This document shows positions 17,798 through 28,600 of a DNA stretch of 64,000 nt, in pieces; the stretch's first letter is position 1; each line of letters opens with the position of its first letter. The notes beneath the pieces were generated by a model, which worked only from the letters and a program-made list of their open reading frames with translations, was not told the DNA's origin and did no database searches. Where the stretch lies: the NCBI GenBank assembly GCA_964596125.1, contig CAZQRP010000010.1, positions 1 to 64,000 of the forward strand, written 5' to 3'. The position numbers and the translations under genes are program-made. Source of the DNA: CAZQRP01 sp964596125 (lineage in GTDB: Bacteria; Chloroflexota; Dehalococcoidia; GIF9; UBA5629).

Positions 17798-18919
17798 ATG
17801 CGAATAGCCATAGTTAGCTTTCTATTTTTAGAAAGTCATGCCCATAATTTAAAAAACTTTATTGCTACCATTGAACCCTTAGCATCTTTTATTTCTGTTA
17901 TTACGGGAAACATTCCAGTAAACAAACTGGGCGCTCAAAAAATAAAGGTCATAACAATTTATCATAAGAAAGCAGACCTTTTTATCTCCAGGACTCTCCA
18001 ATACATCATTACCCAATTTAAAATCACTTATCAACTTATTAGAAATTTGAACGATATCGATGTACTGTTCTTTCATATAGGAGGCTCTTCTCTGGTATTA
18101 CCGCTACTTTGCTCCAAGCTGTGGAAGAAAAAAGTGGCTATCATTGTAACGGGGAGTCCTGCTCTCGTTGCAGGAGTTGTCCGCCCCAGCTTACCGGACC
18201 AGAAAATGTTAACCATGCTGGAGCGAATAAATTACAGGCTCGCTGACCTCATCGTGGCACTTTCAGGAGACTTGCAACAATATCCCCAGTTAGTACCTTA
18301 TAAAAAGAAGGTTTGCATGGAAGGAGCAAGATTCGTCGATATCTCTCTTTTCAGCATTGAAAAGCCGCTTTCCCAACGCAGCCAGACCGTAGCCTTCATA
18401 GGCCGTCTCAGCAAAGAAAAAGGTATACTGGAATTTGTCCAGTCTATACAATCACTTACGGCACAAGAGAATATGGACTTCTTAATAATCGGTGATGGTC
18501 CGCTAAGAGAAAAAATTTCATATCAGTTGGCCGAAGAACAAAAAACCGGCAGAGTTAGACTCGTTTCTACGGTTCCACATCATGAAATGGCAACCTGGCT
18601 AAACGAAGTCAGGCTGCTGGTAATACCTTCGCAAACAGAGGGATTACCAAATATTCTCTTAGAAGCTATGGCCTGCGGCACACCAGCATTAACAACATCC
18701 GTCGGGAGCATACCTGCACTGATCAAAGACGAGGAGACCGGATTTATTTTAGAAGATAACCTCCCTGAAACTATCATAACAGGTGTACTAAGAGCTTTGA
18801 ATCATACTAAGACCGAGTATATAGCACGAAATGCCCGGCAGCTTATCGAAGCGGAATACACATATGATGCGGCAGTAGAACGATACAGGAACATCCTGTC
18901 CATACTAACCATGAAATAA
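17798..18919 (+). CDS. Glycosyltransferase family 4
   Basis: GT-B protein of 373 residues. The C-terminal half begins with V-A-F-I-G-R-L-S-K-E-K-G near residue 200, then I-I-G-D-G-P-L near 230 and the donor-site motif T-E-G-L-P-N-I-L-L-E-A-M-A-C-G-T-P near 281. A hydrophobic patch F-F-H-I-G-G-S-S-L-V-L-P-L-L near residue 88 suggests a peripheral membrane acceptor domain. It is a clear paralogue of the GT4 at 35.6 kb: both have the same I/M-G-G-S-(S/A)-L patch, K-K-K-V stretch and donor site. Confidence 0.87.
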   Translation: MRIAIVSFLFLESHAHNLKNFIATIEPLASFISVITGNIPVNKLGAQKIKVITIYHKKADLFISRTLQYIITQFKITYQLIRNLNDIDVLFFHIGGSSLVLPLLCSKLWKKKVAIIVTGSPALVAGVVRPSLPDQKMLTMLERINYRLADLIVALSGDLQQYPQLVPYKKKVCMEGARFVDISLFSIEKPLSQRSQTVAFIGRLSKEKGILEFVQSIQSLTAQENMDFLIIGDGPLREKISYQLAEEQKTGRVRLVSTVPHHEMATWLNEVRLLVIPSQTEGLPNILLEAMACGTPALTTSVGSIPALIKDEETGFILEDNLPETIITGVLRALNHTKTEYIARNARQLIEAEYTYDAAVERYRNILSILTMK

Positions 18920-18933
18920 TTTGATGCTATCTA

Positions 18934-18957
18934 TTTCAGAACTGAAAGTCTTTTTTT
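18934..18957 (+). terminator. Possible intrinsic terminator
   Basis: TTTCA-GAAC-TGAAA hairpin at 18934-18947, two bases, then C and seven Ts (18950-18957), 15 bases after the GT4 stop. The stem is short and AT-rich, so it would be weak. Confidence 0.4.
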
Positions 18958-19073
18958 ACCTTTACTTGAGAACCAGGCATTGAATTCTTTGATGAGATTC
19001 TGATAGGGTTGAAGCAGTATAATAGCTAATAAACCTTAACGAAGGCAATGCCGGTTCCCGTGAACCAAGTCCA

Positions 19074-20084
19074 GTGGAGAACATCGGAACTGTAGATAGA
19101 TACTTTGTAGAGGAAAATTTGATACACATCAGAGATATCAAACTGGATAAGCCTGTCCTGGTCATGAGCCTCGATTTAGAACTGGCCTGGGGATTCATAT
19201 TATATCCCGAACACAAGGTTTTAGCCTGGCTCCAGAAAGAACCTCCGAGAGCAAGGCAAAGTCTGGACATACTATTGAAGTTACTCGAAGAGTATGATAT
19301 TCCCGCTACCTGGTTAATAACAGGACATTTGTTTTTCAACTCCGGCGAGGCAGATAAGATAGTCCATCCGGACCTGCCGCAATTTAAAGAGGGTTGGATT
19401 AACTGGGAACACTATTCAGCTATTAAAGATGATCCGCTTTACTGTGGTAAGGACATCGTCAAAAAAATTGTACACAGCCCTGTAAAACATGAGATAGGCC
19501 TTCACGGCTTTTTTCACCTACCACTCTCTCAATGTAGTCAAGAAGTTGCCCGGGCAGAAATTGAACTGGGTAAAATGGCAGCTACTAACTTTAACCTTAA
19601 ACTTATGTCCTACGTTTTCCCGGAAAACGAAATAGGACATGTAAATTTGCTGAAAGAACATGGGTTTCATATATATCGAGGCAAGGATGTAAAACATTGG
19701 AATAAGGACCAGAGATTGTTGATACGCAAGTTTAATAGCGCTATAGACAAAATATTAGTATCACCCGTTACAATCCTGCATCAAGGTGGCCCATTACAAA
19801 TACCAGGCTCCTTACAATTTTACGATCCCAGTTGGCAGTTTACTCTGCTACCACGAGCCAAGCTGGGGCTAAATCGTGCAATAAGAACCGGCAAAGTATT
19901 CCATTTTTGGCTCCATCCTGGCAGTATATTAATATACAAGAAATTAGCAAAAGACCTGGAGAGCTTTCTCAAGTACATCGCTCAAAAAAGAAATGCGGGG
20001 AAATTGCAGGTAATGACCATGGGAGAATTAGCATCCGCATGTGAAGCAAAGGACAAAGCAATTAAGCTTGCGAAAAATCCGTGA
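19074..20084 (+). CDS. Polysaccharide deacetylase-like protein (NodB-fold)
   Basis: The core begins V-M-S-L-D-L-E-L-A-W-G near residue 30, where the first Asp-x-Glu replaces the usual metal-binding D-D of NodB enzymes. I-P-A-T-W-L-I-T-G-H-L-F follows near residue 75, H-E-I-G-L-H-G-F-F-H near 140 carries the likely metal histidines, and H-F-W-L-H-P-G lies near 280. It is a close relative of the minus-strand protein at 44.5 kb (same D-L-E-L-A-W-G, W-H-G and H-P segments). Probable role: N-deacetylation or related hydrolysis of a surface glycan. It starts at GTG 19074; a TATAAT at 19018-19023 lies upstream with a poor -35. It begins a tight run with the next two genes. Confidence 0.75.
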   Translation: MENIGTVDRYFVEENLIHIRDIKLDKPVLVMSLDLELAWGFILYPEHKVLAWLQKEPPRARQSLDILLKLLEEYDIPATWLITGHLFFNSGEADKIVHPDLPQFKEGWINWEHYSAIKDDPLYCGKDIVKKIVHSPVKHEIGLHGFFHLPLSQCSQEVARAEIELGKMAATNFNLKLMSYVFPENEIGHVNLLKEHGFHIYRGKDVKHWNKDQRLLIRKFNSAIDKILVSPVTILHQGGPLQIPGSLQFYDPSWQFTLLPRAKLGLNRAIRTGKVFHFWLHPGSILIYKKLAKDLESFLKYIAQKRNAGKLQVMTMGELASACEAKDKAIKLAKNP

Positions 20085-20100
20085 GATAGGTACAAAGTAG

Positions 20101-21432
20101 ATGAAGACAGCATTTTTAAAAACTATGAAATGCCCATATTGCAGCGGCGATTTCAGCATTAGCAGGACTATTAAGGAGGCCAATGGAGAGATCAATAGTG
20201 GGATTATTACGTGCGAATGTAATGAGTATCCTGTCCTTGAAGGCATCTTGATATTGCTGCTAAATCGCACCAAAGAACACGTTCTGGAGTCCTTAAAGAA
20301 AAATAGAGGAGATATTGCGCCTCCGTTCATAAACTTCATGGAAGATATGTACAGGATTCAGGATTCCATCAGATCAGGTGGTATAGCCGGGCGAGCTATA
20401 GCGTTTTTTATTGATACTGTCATTGACCGGCAAAACCGGCGTCTCCATAGTAAATATTCAAAAAGTACTTCAGTCTTTTCCAATTTAATGAGTAAGGATA
20501 GTATCTCATACTTTGTACATCGTTTTTCTTCACAGTCATTCTGGCCTCTTTATTCTCTTATTCCATTACTCAAAAGAAAAAAACAGAGAATCCTGGACCT
20601 CTGTTGTGGTGTCGGGCATTCATCATTCGTAATCTCAGAATACGTACATCCGGATGAGTTAATCTGCTGCGACAGATCATTTCGCTCACTGTATTTCGCT
20701 AAAAACTATTTCGTGAAAAATGCCGAGTTCATTGTTCTGGATGCCAACTATTCTCTGCCGTTTAAAGACGAGCATATATCTTCGGTTTTAACCATGGACT
20801 CTTTACATGCCCTTCAGGCTCGTGCCCTATGTGTTAGTGAGCTTGAACGGATACTCACGTCTGATGGTTTATTACTTGCATTACATCTGCCCAACTCATT
20901 AGTTTATAAACCAATGGCAAGCACTACTTTATCATCCTCCGGCTGGGCAAATCTTTTTAAAAACATACCCGTAAAAACAATCCCCGAGGAAAGACTAATA
21001 GAAGATTTCATTTTACAGAATAAACTTGATTTGCTGAGGATATATTCGGATAAAGAGATAAATGCCGCCAGTGCAATATGCGTTGCAGGCTGCCACGAGC
21101 AGGAGATTTTTAAAGACTACCAACTTGTGAATGGCGATTTTTTGATGAATAAGGATAACCTGGTCATCAATCCAATCTATAAAATCCATCCCGGAGCTGA
21201 TGAGATTATCTTGAAGCGAAATCCACCGTCTGAGGCTTATCGGATGGTATATCCTCTTACCGATAAATTTCTGCCTGAAGAAGTAGTCATAGGCAAACAC
21301 CTCTTGCAGCTTCCAGCTACGTATCAACTGAACATCAACGCGGGTGTTAGCTCAGAAGATATCAAATATATTGAGGGACTGATGAAACAATTTGTGATAC
21401 TTAACGTCCCGGAGCGCTATATACAAAAATGA
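20101..21432 (+). CDS. SAM-dependent methyltransferase with N-terminal Trm112-like zinc ribbon
   Basis: Residues ~10-55 form a Trm112-like zinc site with C-P-Y-C (11-14) and C-E-C (38-40), followed by Y-P-V-L-E-G. The methyltransferase domain begins near residue 160 with R-I-L-D-L-C-C-G-V-G-H, an acidic/CC strand end and a motif near residue 225 (L-T-M-D-S-L-H-A-L). The C-terminal ~140 residues are not recognised. It overlaps the next gene by 4 bp (ATGA), so the methyltransferase and the phosphatase-superfamily enzyme are translationally coupled. Acceptor unknown. Confidence 0.75.
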   Translation: MKTAFLKTMKCPYCSGDFSISRTIKEANGEINSGIITCECNEYPVLEGILILLLNRTKEHVLESLKKNRGDIAPPFINFMEDMYRIQDSIRSGGIAGRAIAFFIDTVIDRQNRRLHSKYSKSTSVFSNLMSKDSISYFVHRFSSQSFWPLYSLIPLLKRKKQRILDLCCGVGHSSFVISEYVHPDELICCDRSFRSLYFAKNYFVKNAEFIVLDANYSLPFKDEHISSVLTMDSLHALQARALCVSELERILTSDGLLLALHLPNSLVYKPMASTTLSSSGWANLFKNIPVKTIPEERLIEDFILQNKLDLLRIYSDKEINAASAICVAGCHEQEIFKDYQLVNGDFLMNKDNLVINPIYKIHPGADEIILKRNPPSEAYRMVYPLTDKFLPEEVVIGKHLLQLPATYQLNINAGVSSEDIKYIEGLMKQFVILNVPERYIQK

Positions 21433-23015
21433 AAGCGATCCTCATCGGACTTGACGGTGCAACCTTCAAAGTGATCGATCCTTTAGTGCGTGAAGGAAAG
21501 CTGCCCACTATTGAACATATTATAAAAAAAGGGGTATATGGTAAACTTGAAAGCACGTTCCCACCCCTGACCGGCCCGGCCTGGACCGCTCTTGCTACCG
21601 GGAAAAATCCCGGTAAAACAGGTGTTTTCGGCTTCTTCAACCGAAAAGATAAGACCACTGAGCCAAAATATATAACTTCAGACGAGATAAGAAGAGGCGG
21701 CGCTTATTGGGACTGTCTAAGCAACACCGGCATGAAAACAGGCATTTTCAACTATCCCATGCTTTACCCTCCGTATCCAATCAACGGCTTCATGATAAGC
21801 GGGCTGGGAAGATCACCGGAGGAGGACTTTACCTATCCAGAACACCTGAAACGAGACCTCATCAAAGTCTGCAACGGATATGCCATAACTGTCCCTTTTG
21901 CATCATCACGCTATAAAGAAAAGCCAGCTACTTTTGTTAAAGATACCATGAAATTGCTATCAATCAATGAGAAGGCCATTCTCTATTTGCTCCGTAACTA
22001 TGAGATGGATGTTTTTACTGTGGTTATTTCGGCTACCGATTTTGCCATGCACTATATGTGGAAATATATTGATGAAAAGCATCCGCTCCATAATAAAAAA
22101 GAAGCCCTGAACAATAAGCCTGCCTTCACCCAAATCTGGCAGCGTACAGACCGGGTGCTGGAGTCTATAGTCAACTCAATAGACCAGAGCACGAATATAT
22201 TTATTGTTTCCGATCACGGTTCTGGTGCACTCAAACAATCGTTCTTCACTAATTCATGGCTCGAAAAAGAAGGATATCTTTATCGCCATCACCAGCCAAG
22301 AGTCCATATTCAAAATCTGGTACGTACCTGTATCGATAATGTAAGCAGGTCGAGCCCGTGGTTGAAGAATATGTTGCTTGGAGCTGTCAGGAGGGGTAAA
22401 AAATACGTTTTACCATTCGCCACACAGATTGACATGTCAAAAACTTTAGCCTTTGCCACCAGTCATGATTACGTTTCCGGCGAAATATACATCAACCTCC
22501 ATAAGAGCCAGTTAGAACGGTATAAAACAGTTCAAGCTCAAATACGTCAAAGACTCCAGGAATTTTTCACCAGTCTAAATACCAAAATCAATGTCTACTT
22601 CCCGGAAGATATATATACCGGACCATATGTTGATCTGGCTCCGGACATTCTGTTCGAGATCGATAATTTTGCCTGTAGTGTTCACTATACTTTCAATAAT
22701 GATGTATACCAGTGCTTTCCTCCTAATCCAAATATAAGCGGCACCCACAGGAGAGATGGAATATTCATCGCTTGTGGACCGGACATTAAACAAGGCATTG
22801 AAATAGAAGACGCCAGGATTTACGATATTGCACCTACCTTGTTACATATGCTTCATCAACCGGTTCCTCTTGATATGGATGGTAGAACGCTTATTGAGAT
22901 TTTCAGAGATGGAAGCGAGCCAGCAAAGAGGAAAATAGTATATCAAGAGGCTGCTACCGAGCAAAAGATAATTAAAAGCAAAGTGAAATCATTGAAAGAC
23001 GCCGGCAAGCTATAA
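21429..23015 (+). CDS. Alkaline phosphatase superfamily protein (type I phosphodiesterase/nucleotide pyrophosphatase-like)
   Basis: Begins I-L-I-G-L-D-G-A-T-F with the first metal Asp, then P-P-L-T-G-P-A-W-T-A-L-A-T-G-K-N-P near residue 43 containing the expected Thr nucleophile. I-V-S-D-H-G-S-G near residue 260 gives the Asp-His metal pair, and G-T-H-R-R-D-G-I-F-I near residue 440 provides the last His. No signal peptide is evident, so it is probably cytosolic. Relatives hydrolyse or transfer phosphate, phosphodiester or sulfate esters. A second, shorter member follows cysN at 51.5 kb. It converges with the flippase gene, and the two stops overlap by 6 bp. Confidence 0.8.
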   Translation: MKAILIGLDGATFKVIDPLVREGKLPTIEHIIKKGVYGKLESTFPPLTGPAWTALATGKNPGKTGVFGFFNRKDKTTEPKYITSDEIRRGGAYWDCLSNTGMKTGIFNYPMLYPPYPINGFMISGLGRSPEEDFTYPEHLKRDLIKVCNGYAITVPFASSRYKEKPATFVKDTMKLLSINEKAILYLLRNYEMDVFTVVISATDFAMHYMWKYIDEKHPLHNKKEALNNKPAFTQIWQRTDRVLESIVNSIDQSTNIFIVSDHGSGALKQSFFTNSWLEKEGYLYRHHQPRVHIQNLVRTCIDNVSRSSPWLKNMLLGAVRRGKKYVLPFATQIDMSKTLAFATSHDYVSGEIYINLHKSQLERYKTVQAQIRQRLQEFFTSLNTKINVYFPEDIYTGPYVDLAPDILFEIDNFACSVHYTFNNDVYQCFPPNPNISGTHRRDGIFIACGPDIKQGIEIEDARIYDIAPTLLHMLHQPVPLDMDGRTLIEIFRDGSEPAKRKIVYQEAATEQKIIKSKVKSLKDAGKL

Positions 23016-24563
23016 AAATCTTCGCATAATTCTTTTCACAAGAGCAGCATTTACCCCAAGCTTTTTTTCTATATTCAGAAGCAAGGCGATATCTTCATTA
23101 TCGAAACTCCTGGTAACCAGCATCGTGAGACAATATATAACATAGTACAGCACAAAGAGGACAGGCAGTATCCAGAACGTGATGTCAATGAAGTTTATCG
23201 AGACAAGGTAGATAATAACTATCAGTCCAATAGAGGCAACGGATGGTTTCATCAAATTTTTGCTGAATGGTTGGACACGGCTGATCGAGAAAAGTCTCCA
23301 GATTAATAACAGGTTGACAGTGGTCATAGCAGATACGGAAGCAATGGCTGCACCCGCAATTCCCAGCGGTGGAATTAATATCATATTAAGAACTATATTG
23401 AGTAACGCCGTAGCCAGGGCTGACCACATCATAAACTGAGGGCGTCCCATGGCAACCAGCGTAGCACCACCCGGCCCCAAGAAATTGTTGATGATGAATC
23501 CCAATGATAGAATCCTCAGTGCACCAGCAGCAGGAATATAGTCAGCACCAAAGATGAAATGGATAAATGTTTCGGGAAACAGGAACATTATTAAGAACAA
23601 AGGTAAGGTGGCTGAACACACCCATTTAGTAACCACACGGTAATTTCTCTTTATCTCAAGAAGCAGACCCTGGCCGTACAGACCTGAGGTAACCGGCGTA
23701 TAAGCAATCAATAATGCGCCCAGAGGCATAGAAATAAATTGCGCTAAAGGAAGTGCTGCATTATACAGTCCGACGACGGCAGAGCTTTTAAAATAACCCA
23801 GCATAAAAGTATCGGTCCACGCAATCACCATATACATAGCAGCCATACCAAGCAGCGGCAACGAAAAAAATAGAAGTCCCCTGGCTGCCGGCCCGAGGCT
23901 GAGGCCAATGGTAAATTTCAGAGGTGACGGCAAACGTCTGATGGTATAGAGAGCCAGAGCAATAAAAGAAATGATAAAGGAACACATATAGGCATAAAAT
24001 ACTCCATGAAATGAGACATTAAGGAAGTGAACCACCAGCAAGAAAAGCAGAAAAAGGGCATTAACTCCAATGTTTTGAAAGTAAACCTGTGGCTTTATCT
24101 CATCGAGGCCACGAAAGAGAGAAACGGTGATATTCATCAACACAAAAAATGGCAGAACTGCGGCAAAAATCCTCAGAGGAAAAACAAGACCCGCCTCATG
24201 AAAGATAGTATTGGCCATTATCTGTGACGTGAACAGGAGGATGAAACACATTGCCATGCTGGCCACACTACCAAACCAGAGAGAGGCAGAAATAAATAAC
24301 TGGACTTTTTCGGTTTCCTGTCTGCCCCTAGTATAGGCAATACTACGCGTCAGTCCCTGCTGCAAACCTAAAGTAGCGATTACAGCACAAGCATTCAATA
24401 CAGCAAGCGCCAGCGAAAAGATCCCATATTCAGTTTCATTTCCATATCTGGCAACCACCAGCTTACCCATGAAACTTAAAAAGGTGCCAACCGATATCCC
24501 AACAAGCGCCAGTACAGCTCCCCCTGTAATTTTTGCCAGAGAGGTATTTAGACTTCGTTCCAT
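23010..24563 (-). CDS. Oligosaccharide flippase-family membrane protein (Wzx/MurJ-like)
   Basis: 517 residues with about 12-14 hydrophobic segments spread along the whole length. The N-terminus has the polysaccharide-export family pattern (G-K-L-V-V-A-R-Y-G-x-E-x-E-Y-G-I-F) in the first helical hairpin. It should move lipid-linked oligosaccharide across the cytoplasmic membrane. It is one of two flippases in the window; both are on the minus strand among plus-strand glycan genes. A good minus-strand promoter lies only 14 bases upstream of the ATG, so the leader would be about 7 bases. Confidence 0.87.
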   Translation of the reverse strand: MERSLNTSLAKITGGAVLALVGISVGTFLSFMGKLVVARYGNETEYGIFSLALAVLNACAVIATLGLQQGLTRSIAYTRGRQETEKVQLFISASLWFGSVASMAMCFILLFTSQIMANTIFHEAGLVFPLRIFAAVLPFFVLMNITVSLFRGLDEIKPQVYFQNIGVNALFLLFLLVVHFLNVSFHGVFYAYMCSFIISFIALALYTIRRLPSPLKFTIGLSLGPAARGLLFFSLPLLGMAAMYMVIAWTDTFMLGYFKSSAVVGLYNAALPLAQFISMPLGALLIAYTPVTSGLYGQGLLLEIKRNYRVVTKWVCSATLPLFLIMFLFPETFIHFIFGADYIPAAGALRILSLGFIINNFLGPGGATLVAMGRPQFMMWSALATALLNIVLNMILIPPLGIAGAAIASVSAMTTVNLLLIWRLFSISRVQPFSKNLMKPSVASIGLIVIIYLVSINFIDITFWILPVLFVLYYVIYCLTMLVTRSFDNEDIALLLNIEKKLGVNAALVKRIMRRFL

Positions 24564-24576
24564 AACATTGTGTAGA

Positions 24577-24604
24577 ATTATACCTGCTTTTATAAACCTG
24601 GCAA
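24577..24604 (-). promoter_or_regulatory. Minus-strand promoter for the flippase gene
   Basis: Read on the minus strand: TTGCCA (24604-24599), 16-base spacer, TATAAT (24582-24577). Predicted start of transcription is near 24570, leaving a very short leader before the ATG at 24563. Confidence 0.55.
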
Positions 24605-24610
24605 AGCCTG

Positions 24611-24639
24611 TTGATAGCAGCGGCGTAACGAAATATAAT
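24611..24639 (+). promoter_or_regulatory. Plus-strand promoter for the methyltransferase gene
   Basis: TTGATA at 24611-24616, 17-base spacer, TATAAT at 24634-24639; transcription would start near 24646, about 115 bases before the ATG at 24761. It is divergent from the flippase promoter; the -35 boxes lie 6 bp apart. Confidence 0.55.
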
Positions 24640-24760
24640 CATATAATTGTCGTGACAGCATAAGTAGGCCCGATTGAAACTAATTGTATCACTTGAGCTA
24701 TTGAACCAATGACAGACACAGCCGCATATATGCAGAAAGTAAAATATACCACTACCTGTT

Positions 24761-25510
24761 ATGAACACACGTAAGTCCGATATAGCAAAAGTTGCCAAGA
24801 GGTTTGATAAGCTCGGCTTTTTGCGCGCACTTGTTGGATGGCTCAGCATGGCCAGATACTGGTTGCTATGGCACAGAAAGCCATACTCGGCATTTTACAG
24901 GGCCTGGCAGGACGATCACGCAGCCAGGGACCCCAGGAGAGCCGTGGGTGGACTATGGGAAGAGCTGGGGAATTTGCAGTTTACATTCCTGGTAGATGAG
25001 GGACTTCAGCCACAGCATAGATTACTGGATATAGGATGTGGTTCACTGCGTGGGGGACTCTGGTTTATCCGCTATCTTGAGACTGGAAACTACTATGGAA
25101 TAGATATTTCACCGAACATACTGGAAGCTGGCAAGCGCTTTTTAATCGAAGCTGGTCTGGAAAGCCGCCAACCTCAGTTAAAAGTAAACAGCAACCTCCA
25201 ATTTGATGAGCTTTCAGGGATTACTTTCGATTATATTATAGCCCAGTCCGTATTTACCCATATGCCTGAGGAGGATATCGAGGAATGTTTCGCAAATCTC
25301 CATAAAATTCTCAAGACTTCAGGCAGTTTCTATGCAACGTTCAACGAGGGAAAAAGAAGATGGTTTCAAAAAGGTACTACACAGTTCTACTATTCTTTAT
25401 CTTTTTTCCAGGAGTTAGCCAACCTGCATGATTATCAGGTAACGGTTGAAAATCAATATCATCATCCTCGAGGACAGAAAATGCTATGCATAAAATACCG
25501 GAAGGGCTAA
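24761..25510 (+). CDS. Class I SAM-dependent methyltransferase
   Basis: After an N-terminal ~60 residues rich in aromatic and basic residues, the domain shows R-L-L-D-I-G-C-G-S-L-R-G-G near residue 85 (motif I), Y-Y-G-I-D-I-S near 110, and A-Q-S-V-F-T-H-M near residue 165 (motif II/III). Length 249. The family is common in bacterial glycan clusters. Substrate is not predictable. The gene stands alone, divergent from the flippase and convergent with the SBBP-protein gene. Confidence 0.75.
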   Translation: MNTRKSDIAKVAKRFDKLGFLRALVGWLSMARYWLLWHRKPYSAFYRAWQDDHAARDPRRAVGGLWEELGNLQFTFLVDEGLQPQHRLLDIGCGSLRGGLWFIRYLETGNYYGIDISPNILEAGKRFLIEAGLESRQPQLKVNSNLQFDELSGITFDYIIAQSVFTHMPEEDIEECFANLHKILKTSGSFYATFNEGKRRWFQKGTTQFYYSLSFFQELANLHDYQVTVENQYHHPRGQKMLCIKYRKG

Positions 25511-25676
25511 TTATTTTTGCAGTAACTCAATCATAGTAAAGCAATACCGGTAAATAAAAATAGGATGTTTATAACGGTCTCAGTGCCAGCGCCATGCCAT
25601 AAGAAAGACCAAGAACAGAACATAGGACGAGTTGTTGGAGATTGTAAACCAGATTTACCCAGGGCTGCAGTAAAAG

Positions 25677-28600
25677 CTATGGGGTCCCGTTGGTAAAGCT
25701 GCGGCTGTTGGCACTGGCCTCCCCGGCAAAACACCAGCCGGCATCGTTGCCCGCCCACACCCGCCAGTAATATGCAGTACCGTCATCAGGATAGCCACTG
25801 TCGATGTACTGCGTCACATCGCCTACCCCGATGCAGATCTTCCTCGTCCCGGCACCCCAGGCCGGATCGGTGTTTACCTCTATCCAGTACTTATCGGCAC
25901 CCGCAGATGCATTCCATTGATACGTAACAGAACTGCCGGATACAGTGCCACCGTCATCCGGAGACGTCAGCACCGGCGCCGGAGGAAGCGCTATTCCGTT
26001 GGTGAAGCTGCGGCTGTTGGCACTGGCCTCCCCGGCAGAACACCACCCGGCAGCGTTGCCCGCCCATACCCGCCAGTAATATGCAGTACCATCATCAGGA
26101 TAGCCCGTGTCGATGTACTGTGTCACATCACCCACACCACAGCAGATCTTCCTCGTCCCGGCACCCCAGGCCGGATCGGTGTTTACCTCTATCCAGTACT
26201 TATCGGCACCCGCAGAAGCACCCCACTGATAGGTGACAGAGCTGCCGGATACGGTAGCACCATCCCCTGGAGAAGTGAGCGTCGGCGCCGATGGTATAGA
26301 TGTACCGTTGCTAAAGCTGCGGCTGTTGGCGCTGGCCTCCCCGGCAGAACTCCAGCCGGCATCGTTGCCCGCCCACACCCGCCAGTAATATGCAGTACCA
26401 TTACCCGGATAACCTGTATCGATGTACTGTGTCACATCGCCCACACCACAGCAGATTTTCCTCGTGCCAGCACCCCAGGCAGGATCGGTGTTCACCTCTA
26501 TCCAGTACCTATCGGCACCCGCAGATGCATTCCACTGATAGGTGACAGAACTGCCCTCAACACAAAAACCATCAGCCGGATATGACAATGTCGGAGCTGG
26601 AGGTGGTGTTGTTCCGCTTAATGTCACCTCAATCGTAGCTCGAGATGGATTATCAAACGGTATGGACAACGTTGCTGTTTTATCTCCGACTGAAGTTGGA
26701 TTGAAGACTACATCAATCGTAGCCATACCACCGGGACATAAAGTCTGCCCTGTACAATCATCGCCAGATATCGAGAATTGGTCGGTATTTGCTCCGCTCA
26801 TTATTACTGTACCAACAGGTACATTATCATTGCTATTATTGGTAACAATTATTGTCTCAGGATTACCTGTCGAGCCAACCATGACAGAACCAAAGTCCAA
26901 AGATAACGGATCGACGTCAATTTCAACAGCAAGCTTGGTTACAAAGACATCACGAAATTCATTCCCCTGATTTGCATGGGTTCCCTGATAGGGATTCTGG
27001 GTAGGGAAGTCAGCAGACGAAGTATCACCAACAACATAGACATTGCATGACGCGTCAATAGCTATATCACGCACTGTTTCATCATTACTACCTCCGAGAT
27101 ACGTGGAGTAAAGGAGATCATCGGCTCCGGCTCCGGCAGGCCATAGTTTGATAACAAAGACATCCCACCATCCATTACCAGAAGTATCAAAGGCACCTGG
27201 GGTAACAGGAAAAGTTATATTGTCACCGGTATACGTGTTTCCAGCAATATAAGCGCAGCCCGAAGAATCCACGGTCAAGCCGCCATAAGCACTATCAGTA
27301 CCATTACCGCCAATAAAGGTGGAATACATAAGGCCGTCAGCACCTTCCAGAGAAGGATTGAGCTTGGTAAAAAAGGCATCGGAATTTCCGTTATAGGTTG
27401 TATCAAAGGCACCCGAGGTAGTCGGAAAAGTAATATTATCACTGGAGTTCGTCATCCCGACAACATAGGCACAGCCCGATGCATCAACGGCTATACCGCT
27501 TGGTTGTTCATTGGTGCTACCACCCAAATAGGTTGAGTAGACAAGACTGGAACTTCCTTGCAGGGAAGGATTAAGCTTGGCAATAAATACATCATCATTT
27601 CCATTATAGCTGGTATCGTACGCATCTGTTGTGGTCGGGAAATCACTGGAATCAATCCTGCCGGTAATGTAAGCACAGGATGATGCATCAACGGCTATAT
27701 CGCCTTCCCACTCGGACTTGCTGCCACCGAGATAAGTCGAGTATAGAAGATCAGCAGCATTAGCTCCGTTAAGCTGAAGCTTAGCGACAAATATGTCAGA
27801 GTTCCCGTTATGAGTCCGGTCAAAAGCATTAAGAGTGGTAGGTAAATCGCCAGATTGAGTGTGTCCCATAACATATACATTATTTGATCCATCAATGGCT
27901 ATATTGCCACCATATTCACCGCTGCTGCCGCCAAGAAACGTCGAGTACAAAAGGTCTGTTCCTGAATGGTTTAGTTTAGCAATGAAGATATCACGGCCTC
28001 CGTTAAATGTCGTATCATAGGCACCCGATGTTACCGGGAAAGTACCATTCGATGAATCTCCGGTAATATAAGCACAACCTGAAGCATCAACAGCTATGCC
28101 ACTGCCGTAATCATGACCATCGCCACCCAGAAAAGTGCAGTAGACAAGACTCGCAGCACCTGTCAAGGAAGGATTGAACTTGGCTACAAAGACATCGGTA
28201 TCTCCATTATAGCTCGTATCATAAACACCGGTGCTGGTGGGAAAATCAGAGGAACGTATACTTCCGGTGACATAAGCACATCCTGAGGAATCGACGGCGA
28301 TACTGGTACCATAATCATCGGCACCACCACCGAAGAAAGTGGAATACGTCAGGGAAGGATCTATGATTAGTGGCAAACTTTTATCGTATCGGTCTATATA
28401 AAAACCGTAACTGTTATAGCCAAGAAGTCTGAATCCACCTTCGACCTTTTCCGGTTTCTCACCTATTTGTTGGTATATACAAGGTTTACTCTGCCTGACT
28501 TCACCAAATACTGTACTGACGATAAGCTCCTCAGCCTTGACGGCAAGGCCATCCACCCCGTCATACGCAAATCGTATATCAGCTACATCAGCGCCGGGTT

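Noticed and set aside
25917..26585. Long open frames on the plus strand opposite the Fn3-like repeats
   Set aside because: They are Arg/Pro/Gly-rich, follow the repeat period and are explained by GC-rich DNA on the antisense strand. The minus-strand proteins have signal peptides, domains and ribosome binding sites.
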